22,635 nt of DNA from an uncultured Mollicutes bacterium (GTDB lineage Bacteria; Bacillota_I; Bacilli_A; RFN20; CAG-826). The notes under the pieces are model-generated. The model saw only the letters and a list, made by a program, of their open reading frames with translations, ran no database searches and was not told the DNA's origin. Shown piece after piece: positions 7,538 through 15,080 of the stretch. A program made the translations under genes and the position numbers. The DNA is taken from assembly GCA_937893635.1 (NCBI GenBank), contig CALBGF010000022.1, positions 1 through 22,635 of the forward strand, given 5' to 3'. Every line of letters begins with the position of its first letter. Position 1 is the stretch's first letter.

Positions 7538-7768
7538 GTGAAAATTGCTTTAAAAAATGAAAAACATCAGATAGTATTACGTTTTCCATTATGGATTATA
7601 AAAACAAAAGTATTTAAGAAAATATTGAATGATAGTAATATTGGCTTTGAATACGCATTAAATAATAAATTGCTCTATAAAGTATTAAAAAAACATATAA
7701 GAATAAATGGACATTTTACACTTTTAAGCCTTCACTCTGATACAAAAAATGTTAAAATAATAGTGTAA
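7538..7768 (+). CDS. Small protein related to the preceding C-terminal domain
   Basis: A 76-aa protein starting with GTG at 7538, one base after the stop of the XRE gene, with GGTGGA just upstream. The sequence has the pattern I-V-L-R-F-P-L-W-I-I near the N-terminus and a final LLSLHSDTKNVKIIV. It resembles in outline the partner domain (LP-L-S-V-I-K..., I-S-S-A-D-G-D-I-I-K-I-V-V) and the small companion proteins of YvlB/LiaX-like genes. It has no signal peptide or clear membrane helix. No defined function; tight coupling suggests it acts with the upstream regulator. Confidence 0.7.
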   Translation: MKIALKNEKHQIVLRFPLWIIKTKVFKKILNDSNIGFEYALNNKLLYKVLKKHIRINGHFTLLSLHSDTKNVKIIV

Positions 7769-7800
7769 GTAAAACAGAATTTAAACAATTATTTTATAAA

Positions 7801-7815
7801 TGTTAACGGTTTACA
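7801..7815. promoter_or_regulatory. Palindromic operator candidate upstream of the GH2 gene
   Basis: TGTTAAC-G-GTTTACA is a 15-bp inverted repeat with one mismatched pair. TGT-AAC...GTT-ACA is the look of LacI/CcpA-family operators, though those usually have an even centre, so it is not a textbook cre. It lies about 80 bp before the GH2 start and its right half (TTTACA) could serve as a -35. Catabolite or substrate control of a glycosidase is plausible. No LacI-type regulator gene is in the window. Confidence 0.5.
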
Positions 7816-7850
7816 AATTGCAATATTATGAAAATAATAATGCAATGTAA

Positions 7851-7880
7851 TTGCTACCATAAATAAACTATAATTATAAT
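7851..7880 (+). promoter_or_regulatory. Candidate promoter of the GH2 gene
   Basis: TTGCTA (7851-7856) and TATAAT (7875-7880) are 18 bp apart. A second TATAAT at 7869-7874 overlaps the spacer. Transcription would begin very close to the start codon, leaving almost no leader, so an upstream promoter that uses TTTACA at 7810 is an alternative. Confidence 0.4.
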
Positions 7881-7894
7881 TATAGAAATGAGCG

Positions 7895-9820
7895 ATGATT
7901 ATGAAAATTATTAAAAACATTAACAAAAGTTGGAAATTTGAAGACCAAAATAAAGTTACACATGATATCGATTTACCACACACTTGGAATGGTATTGATG
8001 GCCAAGATGGTGGAGCGGATTATTATCGTGGAACTTTAAAGTACACACATTCTTTTGACTTAAATGAAGATGTTAATACCCATGATATTTATCTAGAATT
8101 TAAAGCAGTTAACGCAAGCGCAACTGTTTATTTAAATGATGAACTTGTTGGTAAACATGATGGCGGTTATTCAGCATTTAGATTTGATATTACTAAATTT
8201 GTTAAACCTCATAACGAATTAGTGGTTTTAGTAGATAATAGTGAAAATGATAAAGTATATCCTCAAAAGGCAGATTTTACTTTCTATGGCGGAATTTATC
8301 GTGATGTTAATCTTATTATCTTAGATAAAGTTCATTTTGATTATGATTATTTTGGTGCTTTACCGATTAAAATTGATCCAGTTGTTTCAAATAATGAAGG
8401 TAAAGTAGTTGTGGAAGCCTTCACAAAATCTAATAAAGATATCGTAATTGAAATTTATGATGCAGATAATAACTTAATTAAGACAGCTAAAAACAAAGAA
8501 GAAATTGTTATTAATAATCCTCATTTATGGAATGGCAAAAAAGATCCTTACTTATATGTTGCTAAAGCAAAATTAATAGATAATGATAAAGTAATAGATG
8601 AAGTATCACACCAATTTGGCTTTAGAACATTTACATATGATTCTAAAAAAGGATTCTTTTTAAATGGTGTATCTTATCCATTGCGTGGTGTTTCTAGACA
8701 CCAAGACCGCTTATTAAAAGGTAATGCTATCTCAAAAGAAGATCAAGAAGAAGATATGAACCTTATCCTTGATATTGGCGCTAATACGGTGCGTTTAGCG
8801 CATTATCAACATGATGACTATTTCCTTGATTTATGTGACAAATATGGTTTAGTTATTTGGGCAGAAGTGCCTTATATTTCTAAACATATGCCTAATGCTA
8901 AAGATAATATTGAACAACAATTAAAAGAATTGATTTATCAACAATATAATCACCCATCTATTGCAGTTTGGGGTATTTCTAATGAAATTACAATGTTTAA
9001 AGCTGATAAAAAAGATTTAATCGCAGATCATGTATATTTGAATGATTTAGTACACAAAATCGACCCAAATCGTAAAACAGTTCTTGCTTGCTTTGCAATG
9101 TGTGGACCAATGAATAAAATTGCACATATTACTGATGTTGTTTCTTGGAACCTTTATTTAGGTTGGTATGTACCAGGATTATTCTTAAATGATTTATGGA
9201 TTCATTTATTCCATTTATTATATCCAAAACGTTGTTTAGGATATTCAGAATATGGTGCAGAAGGTATGCCAAACTTACATAGTTCACATCCAAAAATTGG
9301 TGATAATAGCGAAGAATATCAAGCGCACTACCATGAATTCTTATTAAGATGTTTTACTAGACATCCATATTTATGGGCAACCCATGTTTGGAATATGTTT
9401 GACTTTGCTAGTGATGGAAGAGATCAAGGTGGAGAACCAGGAAGAAACCATAAAGGTTTAGTTACTATTGATCGTAAGATTAAAAAAGATTCATTCTATT
9501 TATATAAAGCATATTGGTCTGATGAACCATTTGTGCATATTGCAAGTAAAAGATATGTTAATCGTACTGATAAAAAAGCGACAATTAACGTATATTCTAA
9601 CCAAAAACATATTACATTCATTCATAATGGAAAAGTAATTGGAAAAGATGGAGATAAAGTATTTACATTCAAAATTAAATTAGAAAAAGAAAATAAAATT
9701 GAAGTTAAGAGCGGAAATCTTTATGATGTTGCTTATATTAAAAAAGTAGATAAACCAGATCCATCTTATGTTAATAAAACAGGCAATTCTCATAGTTGGG
9801 AAAAGAAAGATAAAAAATAA
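7895..9820 (+). CDS. GH2 family glycosidase, probable cytoplasmic beta-galactosidase
   Basis: A 641-aa glycoside hydrolase of family 2. Order: sugar-binding jelly-roll domain (about 10-150, including YGGIYRDV), immunoglobulin-like domain (about 155-245, ending FGFRTF), and TIM barrel (about 250-550). The acid/base is E364 in WGISNE and the nucleophile is probably E452 in GYSEYGAEG. GRNHKGLVTIDRKIKKDSFYLYKAYWS is typical of the short beta-galactosidases; the N-x-K it contains also occurs in beta-glucuronidases, so that activity is not excluded. There is no signal peptide, so it acts inside the cell on imported oligosaccharides. Starts at 7895 and 7901 are both possible; neither has a good ribosome binding site. 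A palindromic operator candidate lies upstream. Confidence 0.88.
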   Translation: MIMKIIKNINKSWKFEDQNKVTHDIDLPHTWNGIDGQDGGADYYRGTLKYTHSFDLNEDVNTHDIYLEFKAVNASATVYLNDELVGKHDGGYSAFRFDITKFVKPHNELVVLVDNSENDKVYPQKADFTFYGGIYRDVNLIILDKVHFDYDYFGALPIKIDPVVSNNEGKVVVEAFTKSNKDIVIEIYDADNNLIKTAKNKEEIVINNPHLWNGKKDPYLYVAKAKLIDNDKVIDEVSHQFGFRTFTYDSKKGFFLNGVSYPLRGVSRHQDRLLKGNAISKEDQEEDMNLILDIGANTVRLAHYQHDDYFLDLCDKYGLVIWAEVPYISKHMPNAKDNIEQQLKELIYQQYNHPSIAVWGISNEITMFKADKKDLIADHVYLNDLVHKIDPNRKTVLACFAMCGPMNKIAHITDVVSWNLYLGWYVPGLFLNDLWIHLFHLLYPKRCLGYSEYGAEGMPNLHSSHPKIGDNSEEYQAHYHEFLLRCFTRHPYLWATHVWNMFDFASDGRDQGGEPGRNHKGLVTIDRKIKKDSFYLYKAYWSDEPFVHIASKRYVNRTDKKATINVYSNQKHITFIHNGKVIGKDGDKVFTFKIKLEKENKIEVKSGNLYDVAYIKKVDKPDPSYVNKTGNSHSWEKKDKK

Positions 9821-9875
9821 AATAAACTAATATAAAAATGATATTAATTGCTTTTTTGTAATGAAATTTTTTAGC

Positions 9876-9904
9876 TTCATTGTTTATAACAATGAGAGTC
9901 TTTT
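9876..9904 (+). terminator. Possible terminator after the GH2 gene
   Basis: TCATTGTT (9877-9884) and AACAATGA (9888-9895) form a perfect 8-bp stem with a 3-nt TAT loop. A TTTT follows about five bases later rather than directly, so termination may be weak. It separates the GH2 gene from the regulator operon. Confidence 0.4.
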
Positions 9905-9966
9905 AAAATTTAATTTATTTGATTAATTCTTTTTTATAGTCTAATATTAATTATAGAGGTGCTACC

Positions 9967-10680
9967 ATGATTAGAATTGCTATAGTTGAAGACGATGAAA
10001 AATACCATAGTATTTGTCATAAACTTCTTACTGATTTTGATAACCAAAAGAAATTAGGATTTGTTATACACGATTTTTATAGTGGTTTTGCATTTTTAGA
10101 AAGTTTTAAAGGCAATTTTGACCTTATTATTATGGATGTTGAAATGCCTCAAATTGATGGATTAGAAGTTTCACGTCAAATTCGAGAGATTGATAAATAT
10201 GTGCCAATAGTTATTATTTCTCATTCTGCACAATATGCCATCAAAGGATATAAGATTAATGCATTTGGATATATTGTAAAACCAATTCAAGAATATGATT
10301 TTACATTTGTTATTGAAAAAGCTATTAAATATATTGCTAGTGAAAATAAAAATTATATTGTCGTATCATCTAAAAGTATGATTAAAAAAATTGATATAGA
10401 TGATATTTGTTATATTGAAGTTAACTCTCACATTTTAAAAATAGTAACCACTAACGAAGAAATATCAATACGTGATCGAATAAAAAAATATGATGATATT
10501 TTAAAAGATTATTGTTTTGCAAGATGTGATAATTCTTATCTTGTTAATTTAAAGTATTGTACCAATGTTGATTTAAAGAATAGTACAGTTAGTATAAAGA
10601 ATATTGTCTTACCAATATCTCGCGCTAAAAAGAAAAGTTTCTTAGAAGCATTAACTAAATATATTGGAGATGCTATTTAA
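9967..10680 (+). CDS. LytTR-family response regulator
   Basis: A 237-aa two-component response regulator. Residues 1-122 form the receiver: acidic pair E8/D9/D10, phospho-acceptor D57 (DLIIMDVEMP), S85 in the conserved Thr/Ser position and K105 (YIVKP). Residues about 135-237 form a LytTR DNA-binding domain (DDICYIEVNSHILKIVT, FARCDNSYLVNLKYC, LPISRAKKKSFLEAL). LytTR regulators bind pairs of 9-bp direct repeats about 21 bp apart. AGAGGTG at 9955-9961 supports the ATG. The stop overlaps the kinase start by one base (TAATG). Such pairs often answer to peptide signals (AgrA/AgrC type), but no agrB/agrD-type gene is present. Likely target: the surface operon downstream. Confidence 0.93.
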   Translation: MIRIAIVEDDEKYHSICHKLLTDFDNQKKLGFVIHDFYSGFAFLESFKGNFDLIIMDVEMPQIDGLEVSRQIREIDKYVPIVIISHSAQYAIKGYKINAFGYIVKPIQEYDFTFVIEKAIKYIASENKNYIVVSSKSMIKKIDIDDICYIEVNSHILKIVTTNEEISIRDRIKKYDDILKDYCFARCDNSYLVNLKYCTNVDLKNSTVSIKNIVLPISRAKKKSFLEALTKYIGDAI

Positions 10681-11969
10681 TGTACGAGAACTATGAGTTT
10701 GAACAAGCAATATTTTATTACTTGTATCGTTTTATCTTGCCTCTTATAGTTGCGGAAACCATTACTTTTACGTATGCCAAAAAGAAAATGTATTGGGTAT
10801 TACGTTACATTTGTTTTACAGTTTTATTTCTTTCTTTATCGGCGGTATTTGTTTATTGGAATATTGATATAAAGATTAGTTGGTTTAGAACAATATTTTT
10901 GATTATTTTTATACTTTCATTATTCCCATTAATGATGACATATGATATAAAACTAAAACAATTATTATTTCTATCGCTTTCTGCTTACGCCATTCAAAAC
11001 TTTGGTGATAATTTTTGGCAGTTATTAATTAAATTTTTACCATTAACTAGTGTAAAGAATTGGGATATTATCTCATTAGTGCTTTCGTATACGTTAATTT
11101 ATTCTTGTTATTTCTTTGTGTTTATTAAATTAATCAAGAAAAACGATGTTAGTAATTTAAGTAATAATGTTGTTACATTAACATCATTTATTGCCATACT
11201 TGTTGTTAACATATTATCAATGTATGCCCAACAATCAAAAGATGATGTTGGATTTATTTCCGCAAGAATATATGCCATGATTGCTTGTTTCTTTATTTTA
11301 GCGGTGCAATATAATATTTTCCATACCCGAAAACTTAGTGACGAAAAAGAAATACTAAAACAAACACTTAAATTCCAAGATGAAAAATTTAATAGTAGTA
11401 AAGAGACAATGGAACTAATTAATATTAAGTGTCATGATTTAAAGCACGCGATTGAATCACTAAAAGATACTTGCTCTACCCCAGCACAAATTGAAAGACT
11501 TAATGATTTATCTGTTACAGTTGATATTTATGATTCTAAGATAAAAACAGATAACCCAGTTTTAGATATGGTATTATCAGAGAAATCTTTGGTATGTAAA
11601 CAAAATAATATTCGTTTAGTGCCAATAATTGATGGAACCTTACTTGCATTTATGGAAAATAATGATGTTTATTCTTTGTTTGAAAATGCTTTAGAAAACG
11701 CAATTAAAGCACTTAAAGAAGAAGATGAACAATATCGTTCTATTTTTATAAATGTTGTTAGAAGAAATAATGCTACAGTGATAAAAATTGAAAACTATTG
11801 TAGCAAAGGTGTTGAATTTGAAGATGGAATGCCTAAATCAAAACAAGATAATAAATTTCATGGCTTTGGAACTAAGTCGATTGAATACATTGCTAATAAA
11901 TATAATGGACAAGCAATATTTAACTATAAGAACAATGTATTTAGCTTAACTATTTGTTTCTTTAATTAA
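10680..11969 (+). CDS. GHKL sensor histidine kinase (AgrC-like)
   Basis: A 429-aa membrane kinase. Residues about 10-215 contain roughly six to seven hydrophobic helices (such as FILPLIVAETITFTYA, YICFTVLFLSLSAVFVYW, VTLTSFIAILVVNILSMY). The phospho-acceptor is probably H252 in INIKCHDLKHAIE. The ATP-binding GHKL domain follows, with the N box LFENALENAIKAL and G box GFGTKSIEYIANKYNG. The lack of a large extracellular domain and the multi-helix sensor match the AgrC/ComD-type peptide or membrane-signal sensors. It is translationally coupled to the LytTR regulator through a one-base overlap. The signal is unknown. Confidence 0.9.
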   Translation: MYENYEFEQAIFYYLYRFILPLIVAETITFTYAKKKMYWVLRYICFTVLFLSLSAVFVYWNIDIKISWFRTIFLIIFILSLFPLMMTYDIKLKQLLFLSLSAYAIQNFGDNFWQLLIKFLPLTSVKNWDIISLVLSYTLIYSCYFFVFIKLIKKNDVSNLSNNVVTLTSFIAILVVNILSMYAQQSKDDVGFISARIYAMIACFFILAVQYNIFHTRKLSDEKEILKQTLKFQDEKFNSSKETMELINIKCHDLKHAIESLKDTCSTPAQIERLNDLSVTVDIYDSKIKTDNPVLDMVLSEKSLVCKQNNIRLVPIIDGTLLAFMENNDVYSLFENALENAIKALKEEDEQYRSIFINVVRRNNATVIKIENYCSKGVEFEDGMPKSKQDNKFHGFGTKSIEYIANKYNGQAIFNYKNNVFSLTICFFN

Positions 11970-11987
11970 TCATAATTCGAAAACCGA

Positions 11988-12019
11988 TTATGACATTTCG
12001 TTGACTAGTTATGACAAAT
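11988..12019. promoter_or_regulatory. 21-bp-phased direct repeat, candidate LytTR binding site
   Basis: TTATGACATTT (11988-11998) and TTATGACAAAT (12009-12019) repeat with a start-to-start distance of 21 bp. That is the spacing of LytTR operator half-sites (9 bp plus 12 bp). The sequence itself does not closely match the classical consensus, so the assignment rests on geometry and on the LytTR gene next door. TTGAAA at 12026 and TAATAT at 12037 offer weak promoter hexamers just downstream. Confidence 0.5.
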
Positions 12020-12052
12020 TTAGATTTGAAAACCCTTAATATGTAAAAATGT

Positions 12053-12082
12053 AAACGCTCACATAGTGCATGGGCGTTTTTT
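12053..12082 (+). terminator. Terminator or attenuator hairpin after the kinase gene
   Basis: AAACGCTC (12053-12060) pairs with GGGCGTTT (12072-12079) in an 8-bp stem with one G-U pair and an 11-nt loop, running straight into a T6 run (12077-12082). It is a good intrinsic terminator about 84 bp after the kinase stop. Because the candidate LytTR site and weak promoter hexamers lie upstream of it, it could also attenuate transcription entering the surface operon. Confidence 0.7.
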
Positions 12083-12109
12083 AAGTGTTTATTAAAAATA
12101 AAATTTAAG

Positions 12110-12155
12110 AAAGGATAAATAAACATAATCGCACTAATATGTTTATTAACTAGAT
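12110..12155 (+). promoter_or_regulatory. Structured leader of the lipoprotein gene, hairpin between SD and ATG
   Basis: The ATG at 12156 has no Shine-Dalgarno at normal distance; the nearest is AAAGGA at 12110-12115, about 40 bases away. Between them AATAAACATA (12118-12127) and TATGTTTATT (12138-12147) form a perfect 10-bp inverted repeat with a 10-nt loop. If folded, the SD would be about 10 bases from the ATG. The stem is AU-rich and so only moderately stable. A DNA operator is the alternative. Confidence 0.5.
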
Positions 12156-14933
12156 ATGAAGACAAAAAACAAATTATGGTTGCTATCGATTATTTTTGCT
12201 AGTGCTCTTGCTGGTTTAACAGGTTGTAGTGGTAATAATGCAAATGATGATGGCGAGTGGTATGGTGTTGGTATTGATGTTAATTTGGGCTCACGTACTA
12301 ATTTTCTCGTTGGTGAAAAACCAAAGGCATCAATGTTTTCATTTACTGCTTATGATGACGGAGACGAAGTAGAAGTTGATCCTGCTGATGTTAAAATTGA
12401 ACCAAGTAGATCATTAGAATTAAGTGATAAACAACTTACATTTAAGTGGAGAAAATATTCCACAACACTAGACATTAATGTGGGGTATTCTTTAACAAGT
12501 GAATGTGAATTATTAGATAAGGCCCCTATGAAATATATTGAGCCAAAACATACATTAAATAAAAGTGGAACTGAACCAGATCCAACGAGTGATAACGCTA
12601 ATGTGAATGTAATAGATACAACAGTTCCTTCCGTTGAATCCAGATTGAATGCTGATGGCACTTACACAAGTTCTTTGGGTAATGTTTCTTATGGCTCTAG
12701 TTTTAATTACACTTATGAAGCTGACAGGGACGGAGACGAAATATATTTATATGGATCTGTTGCTTCTAACATTTATAAATGGGGACAAGTGCCAGGTTAT
12801 GAAAGAACAACATTACGGGGCAGTGGTGCAATAGATTTGTCTAAAGTCATCAAAATTTCTAATAATGATAAATTATACGATACAAAAATAAACACAAATA
12901 TTGATGAAAAGATAATAACTCAGAACGATATGGATAACCTTATCAAAGAAATTCCTGATTATCAAAGTAGAACTGAGTATTGGGGTGCAACTACTTATCT
13001 AACTGTAAAGAATTTCCAAAGGAAATGGTTAGGAAAAGTAACGTTAGAAAAAGGAACTAATAACATCAAAATTGATTTTAATGGAGATAAAATTAAAGGC
13101 GCTATTTATGCTTATGCTGGTTTAGCATGTGGCAACTGGGATAATATTGAACTTCGTTATGTGAAAAAAGGAGAAGCAATTCAAAAAGGAACATTAAAGT
13201 TTACTTCTTATCCAAAACAAGAATACTTTGTTGGTGAAAAATTCTTATTAGATGGCGCTAATATGTATTTAGAAGATGAAACAGGATTAACTAATGATGT
13301 TGATATGTCAAAAGTAACGATTTCTAATAATAGTGCATTAACGCCACAAGATACTTCGATTGAATTATCATATAATGGCACAAAAGTCTCATTGCCTATT
13401 TCGGTTAAGTCAAAAATTGTTTCTGAATTAGCGAGCGTAACATCCCAATTCAAATACATTGAACCAGTTCATGATCGAAATAAGAATAATGTGGTTGTAG
13501 GTAGTGATGCAGCAGATTTAGATAATAGTGTTGCAACGCAAGGAGTTTCACTAGATGGAACTAAGTTTCTTGAAAATGTATCAGCATATAGTAAATTCCA
13601 ATATAGTTATGAATCAAACAATGGAAAAGGCAAACTTGATATCTACGCTAGTGTTGCCTCTAATAGCATTGTTGCTGGAGGAGATATCACAGCAATTTGG
13701 CCAGAGGCGAAAGGCGGATTTTTAACAACAAGAGCGATTGACTTCAGTAAATTCTTGACACTTAAGAATAATGATAAAGAGTTTGAAATATCTAGTGATG
13801 CCAAAATTCCTGAAACTAAATTGACTGCTGAGATGGATCCATCAACTATTGGTCAAGAAAATACTATTAAGAAATCAGCTTGGGGAGCATGTACATATTT
13901 CTTAGCTAATAACTTTAAAAGAATCCATATAGGAACAATAGATATTACTAAGGGAACAAATAACATCGAATTAGATATAGGATATAACAAAGGTTACTAT
14001 GGATATGCTGGCTCTGCCTGTGGAAACTGGAAAAATATTGAAGTTATTTATATTGATGAAAATACGGATAACTCAATAAAAACTATTGAGATGGTTAATG
14101 CACCAACAAAGATAGAATATACACCAGGAGAAAAATTTGACATAACAGGTGCAGAATTTGTTGGATATAATGCAGATGGAGTATCACAAGGCATAATTGA
14201 CAATAGTAAAATTGAAATTTTGGATAATAAGAGCTTGTATGCTGATACGAGAGTAAGATTAAGATATCAAGGCATTGAATTTTATGTTGATGTCAAAGTA
14301 AGTGGAGTTGTTAAGCAAGAATTAGATTCATTAGAAAATATGACAATTCAATATCATGATCAAACTGATGCATCAGATCCAAGAAGAGCTGGAATAGTAG
14401 ACGGATATGGATATCTAGAAAAAGTTTCAAGTGGATCATACTTTGAATATGTCATTGAAACCGATAAAGAGATGACAATTTCAATTTCTGCAGAAATAGC
14501 TACAAATGCTCGTGTGAACAAAAGCAATGATGCAAATTATACTAACTATGAAACAGGAATTGAAGGGTTTGATCAAAACTGGATTGGTTCATATGATTTA
14601 GATATGTCAAAAGTAGTTAAGTTATCTAATACAGTTGATGGCGTAACAACAACATATGAAACAAATAAAGATGCAATTGCTTATGGACATATAATTAATG
14701 CTGAAGATGACTTGGAAAAATCTAAAAATTATAAACTTCCAAATCAACAATGGGCAATGACAGATGACTTATGCTCAAGACAGTTCAGAAATATGGAATT
14801 AGGTGAAATAAAGTTATCAAAAGGTACTAATACAATTCGTATTTCTATAGAAGGTTATCTAAATGCAAACGGATTTGCTTATGGTGGCTATGCTTGTGGT
14901 AACTGGAAGAGTATATCTATTACATTTAAATAA
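12156..14933 (+). CDS. Large surface lipoprotein with three CGNW modules and Ig-like domains
   Basis: A 925-aa lipoprotein. Residues 1-24 are a lipoprotein signal with lipobox LTGC (C24). Three related modules of about 200 residues lie at 127-336, 433-633 and 728-925. Each has a tract like SSGSYFEYVIETDKE, a tract LEKGTNNIKIDF near the end, and a closing ACGNW (C325, C622, C914) followed by a beta strand. Modules 2 and 3 have a second Cys (C579, C873) that could form a disulfide. The tract order resembles CBM6/CBM35-type beta sandwiches, but I cannot assign a known family. Big_3-like domains (YFVGEKFLLDGANM; YTPGEKFDITGAEF) separate them at about 340-420 and 640-718, with a third near 35-115. 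Likely a cell-surface glycan-binding protein; first gene of a four-gene operon. Confidence 0.82.
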   Translation: MKTKNKLWLLSIIFASALAGLTGCSGNNANDDGEWYGVGIDVNLGSRTNFLVGEKPKASMFSFTAYDDGDEVEVDPADVKIEPSRSLELSDKQLTFKWRKYSTTLDINVGYSLTSECELLDKAPMKYIEPKHTLNKSGTEPDPTSDNANVNVIDTTVPSVESRLNADGTYTSSLGNVSYGSSFNYTYEADRDGDEIYLYGSVASNIYKWGQVPGYERTTLRGSGAIDLSKVIKISNNDKLYDTKINTNIDEKIITQNDMDNLIKEIPDYQSRTEYWGATTYLTVKNFQRKWLGKVTLEKGTNNIKIDFNGDKIKGAIYAYAGLACGNWDNIELRYVKKGEAIQKGTLKFTSYPKQEYFVGEKFLLDGANMYLEDETGLTNDVDMSKVTISNNSALTPQDTSIELSYNGTKVSLPISVKSKIVSELASVTSQFKYIEPVHDRNKNNVVVGSDAADLDNSVATQGVSLDGTKFLENVSAYSKFQYSYESNNGKGKLDIYASVASNSIVAGGDITAIWPEAKGGFLTTRAIDFSKFLTLKNNDKEFEISSDAKIPETKLTAEMDPSTIGQENTIKKSAWGACTYFLANNFKRIHIGTIDITKGTNNIELDIGYNKGYYGYAGSACGNWKNIEVIYIDENTDNSIKTIEMVNAPTKIEYTPGEKFDITGAEFVGYNADGVSQGIIDNSKIEILDNKSLYADTRVRLRYQGIEFYVDVKVSGVVKQELDSLENMTIQYHDQTDASDPRRAGIVDGYGYLEKVSSGSYFEYVIETDKEMTISISAEIATNARVNKSNDANYTNYETGIEGFDQNWIGSYDLDMSKVVKLSNTVDGVTTTYETNKDAIAYGHIINAEDDLEKSKNYKLPNQQWAMTDDLCSRQFRNMELGEIKLSKGTNTIRISIEGYLNANGFAYGGYACGNWKSISITFK

Positions 14934-14947
14934 GGAGAATAAAACAA

Positions 14948-15079
14948 ATGAAAGAATATTTAAAACCTACAATAGTAGTGCAAGAAATAAGTGTGGAAGA
15001 TGTTCTAGCAACCTCAAGTAATTTTACAATTAATGATACAGAACCATCTTGGGATGGAGATACATTTGGAGAAAAATAA
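14948..15079 (+). CDS. 43-aa peptide with conserved-looking leader, between the two surface paralogues
   Basis: ATG at 14948 behind AAGGAG (14932-14937), TAA at 15077-15079. The sequence starts MKEYLKPTIVVQEISVEDVL, continues ATSSNFTINDTEPSWDGD and ends TFGEK. It is acidic, has no signal peptide or membrane helix, and has no Cys. The N-terminal pattern M-K-x-Y-x-K-P-x-(I/V), followed by an acidic E-D-V-(L/I)-A-T-S, resembles small uncharacterised peptides I recall from gut Firmicutes and Bacteroidetes. The GGAG that serves the next gene lies inside its last codons, and it ends one base before the next ATG, so the two are translationally coupled. A peptide precursor (signal or modified peptide) is conceivable; no maturation enzyme is present here. 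Confidence 0.75.
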   Translation: MKEYLKPTIVVQEISVEDVLATSSNFTINDTEPSWDGDTFGEK

Positions 15080-15080
15080 T

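Noticed and set aside
7194..7589. Antisense ORF of 131 codons opposite the XRE gene
   Set aside because: It lies opposite a confidently coding gene, has low-complexity composition and no ribosome binding site; other opposite-strand frames were dropped for the same reason.
7895..9820. Beta-glucuronidase call for the GH2 enzyme because of its N-x-K motif
   Set aside because: The surrounding motif (GRNHKGLVTIDRKIKKD) and SEYGAEG are as expected for short beta-galactosidases, which also carry N-x-K; activity left as probable beta-galactosidase.
12649..12834. Overlapping plus-strand ORF inside the lipoprotein gene
   Set aside because: It is an alternative frame of a clearly coding module, with no recognisable protein features.
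14948..15079. AgrD-type autoinducer for the AgrC-like kinase
   Set aside because: It has no amphipathic N-terminus, no Cys/Ser thiolactone core with typical flanks, and no AgrB gene is present; kept only as an unclassified peptide.
15033..15080. Longer N-terminus of the 709-aa protein from the ATG at 15033
   Set aside because: It would overlap the 43-aa gene, lacks a ribosome binding site, and would bury the signal peptide behind 16 extra residues.
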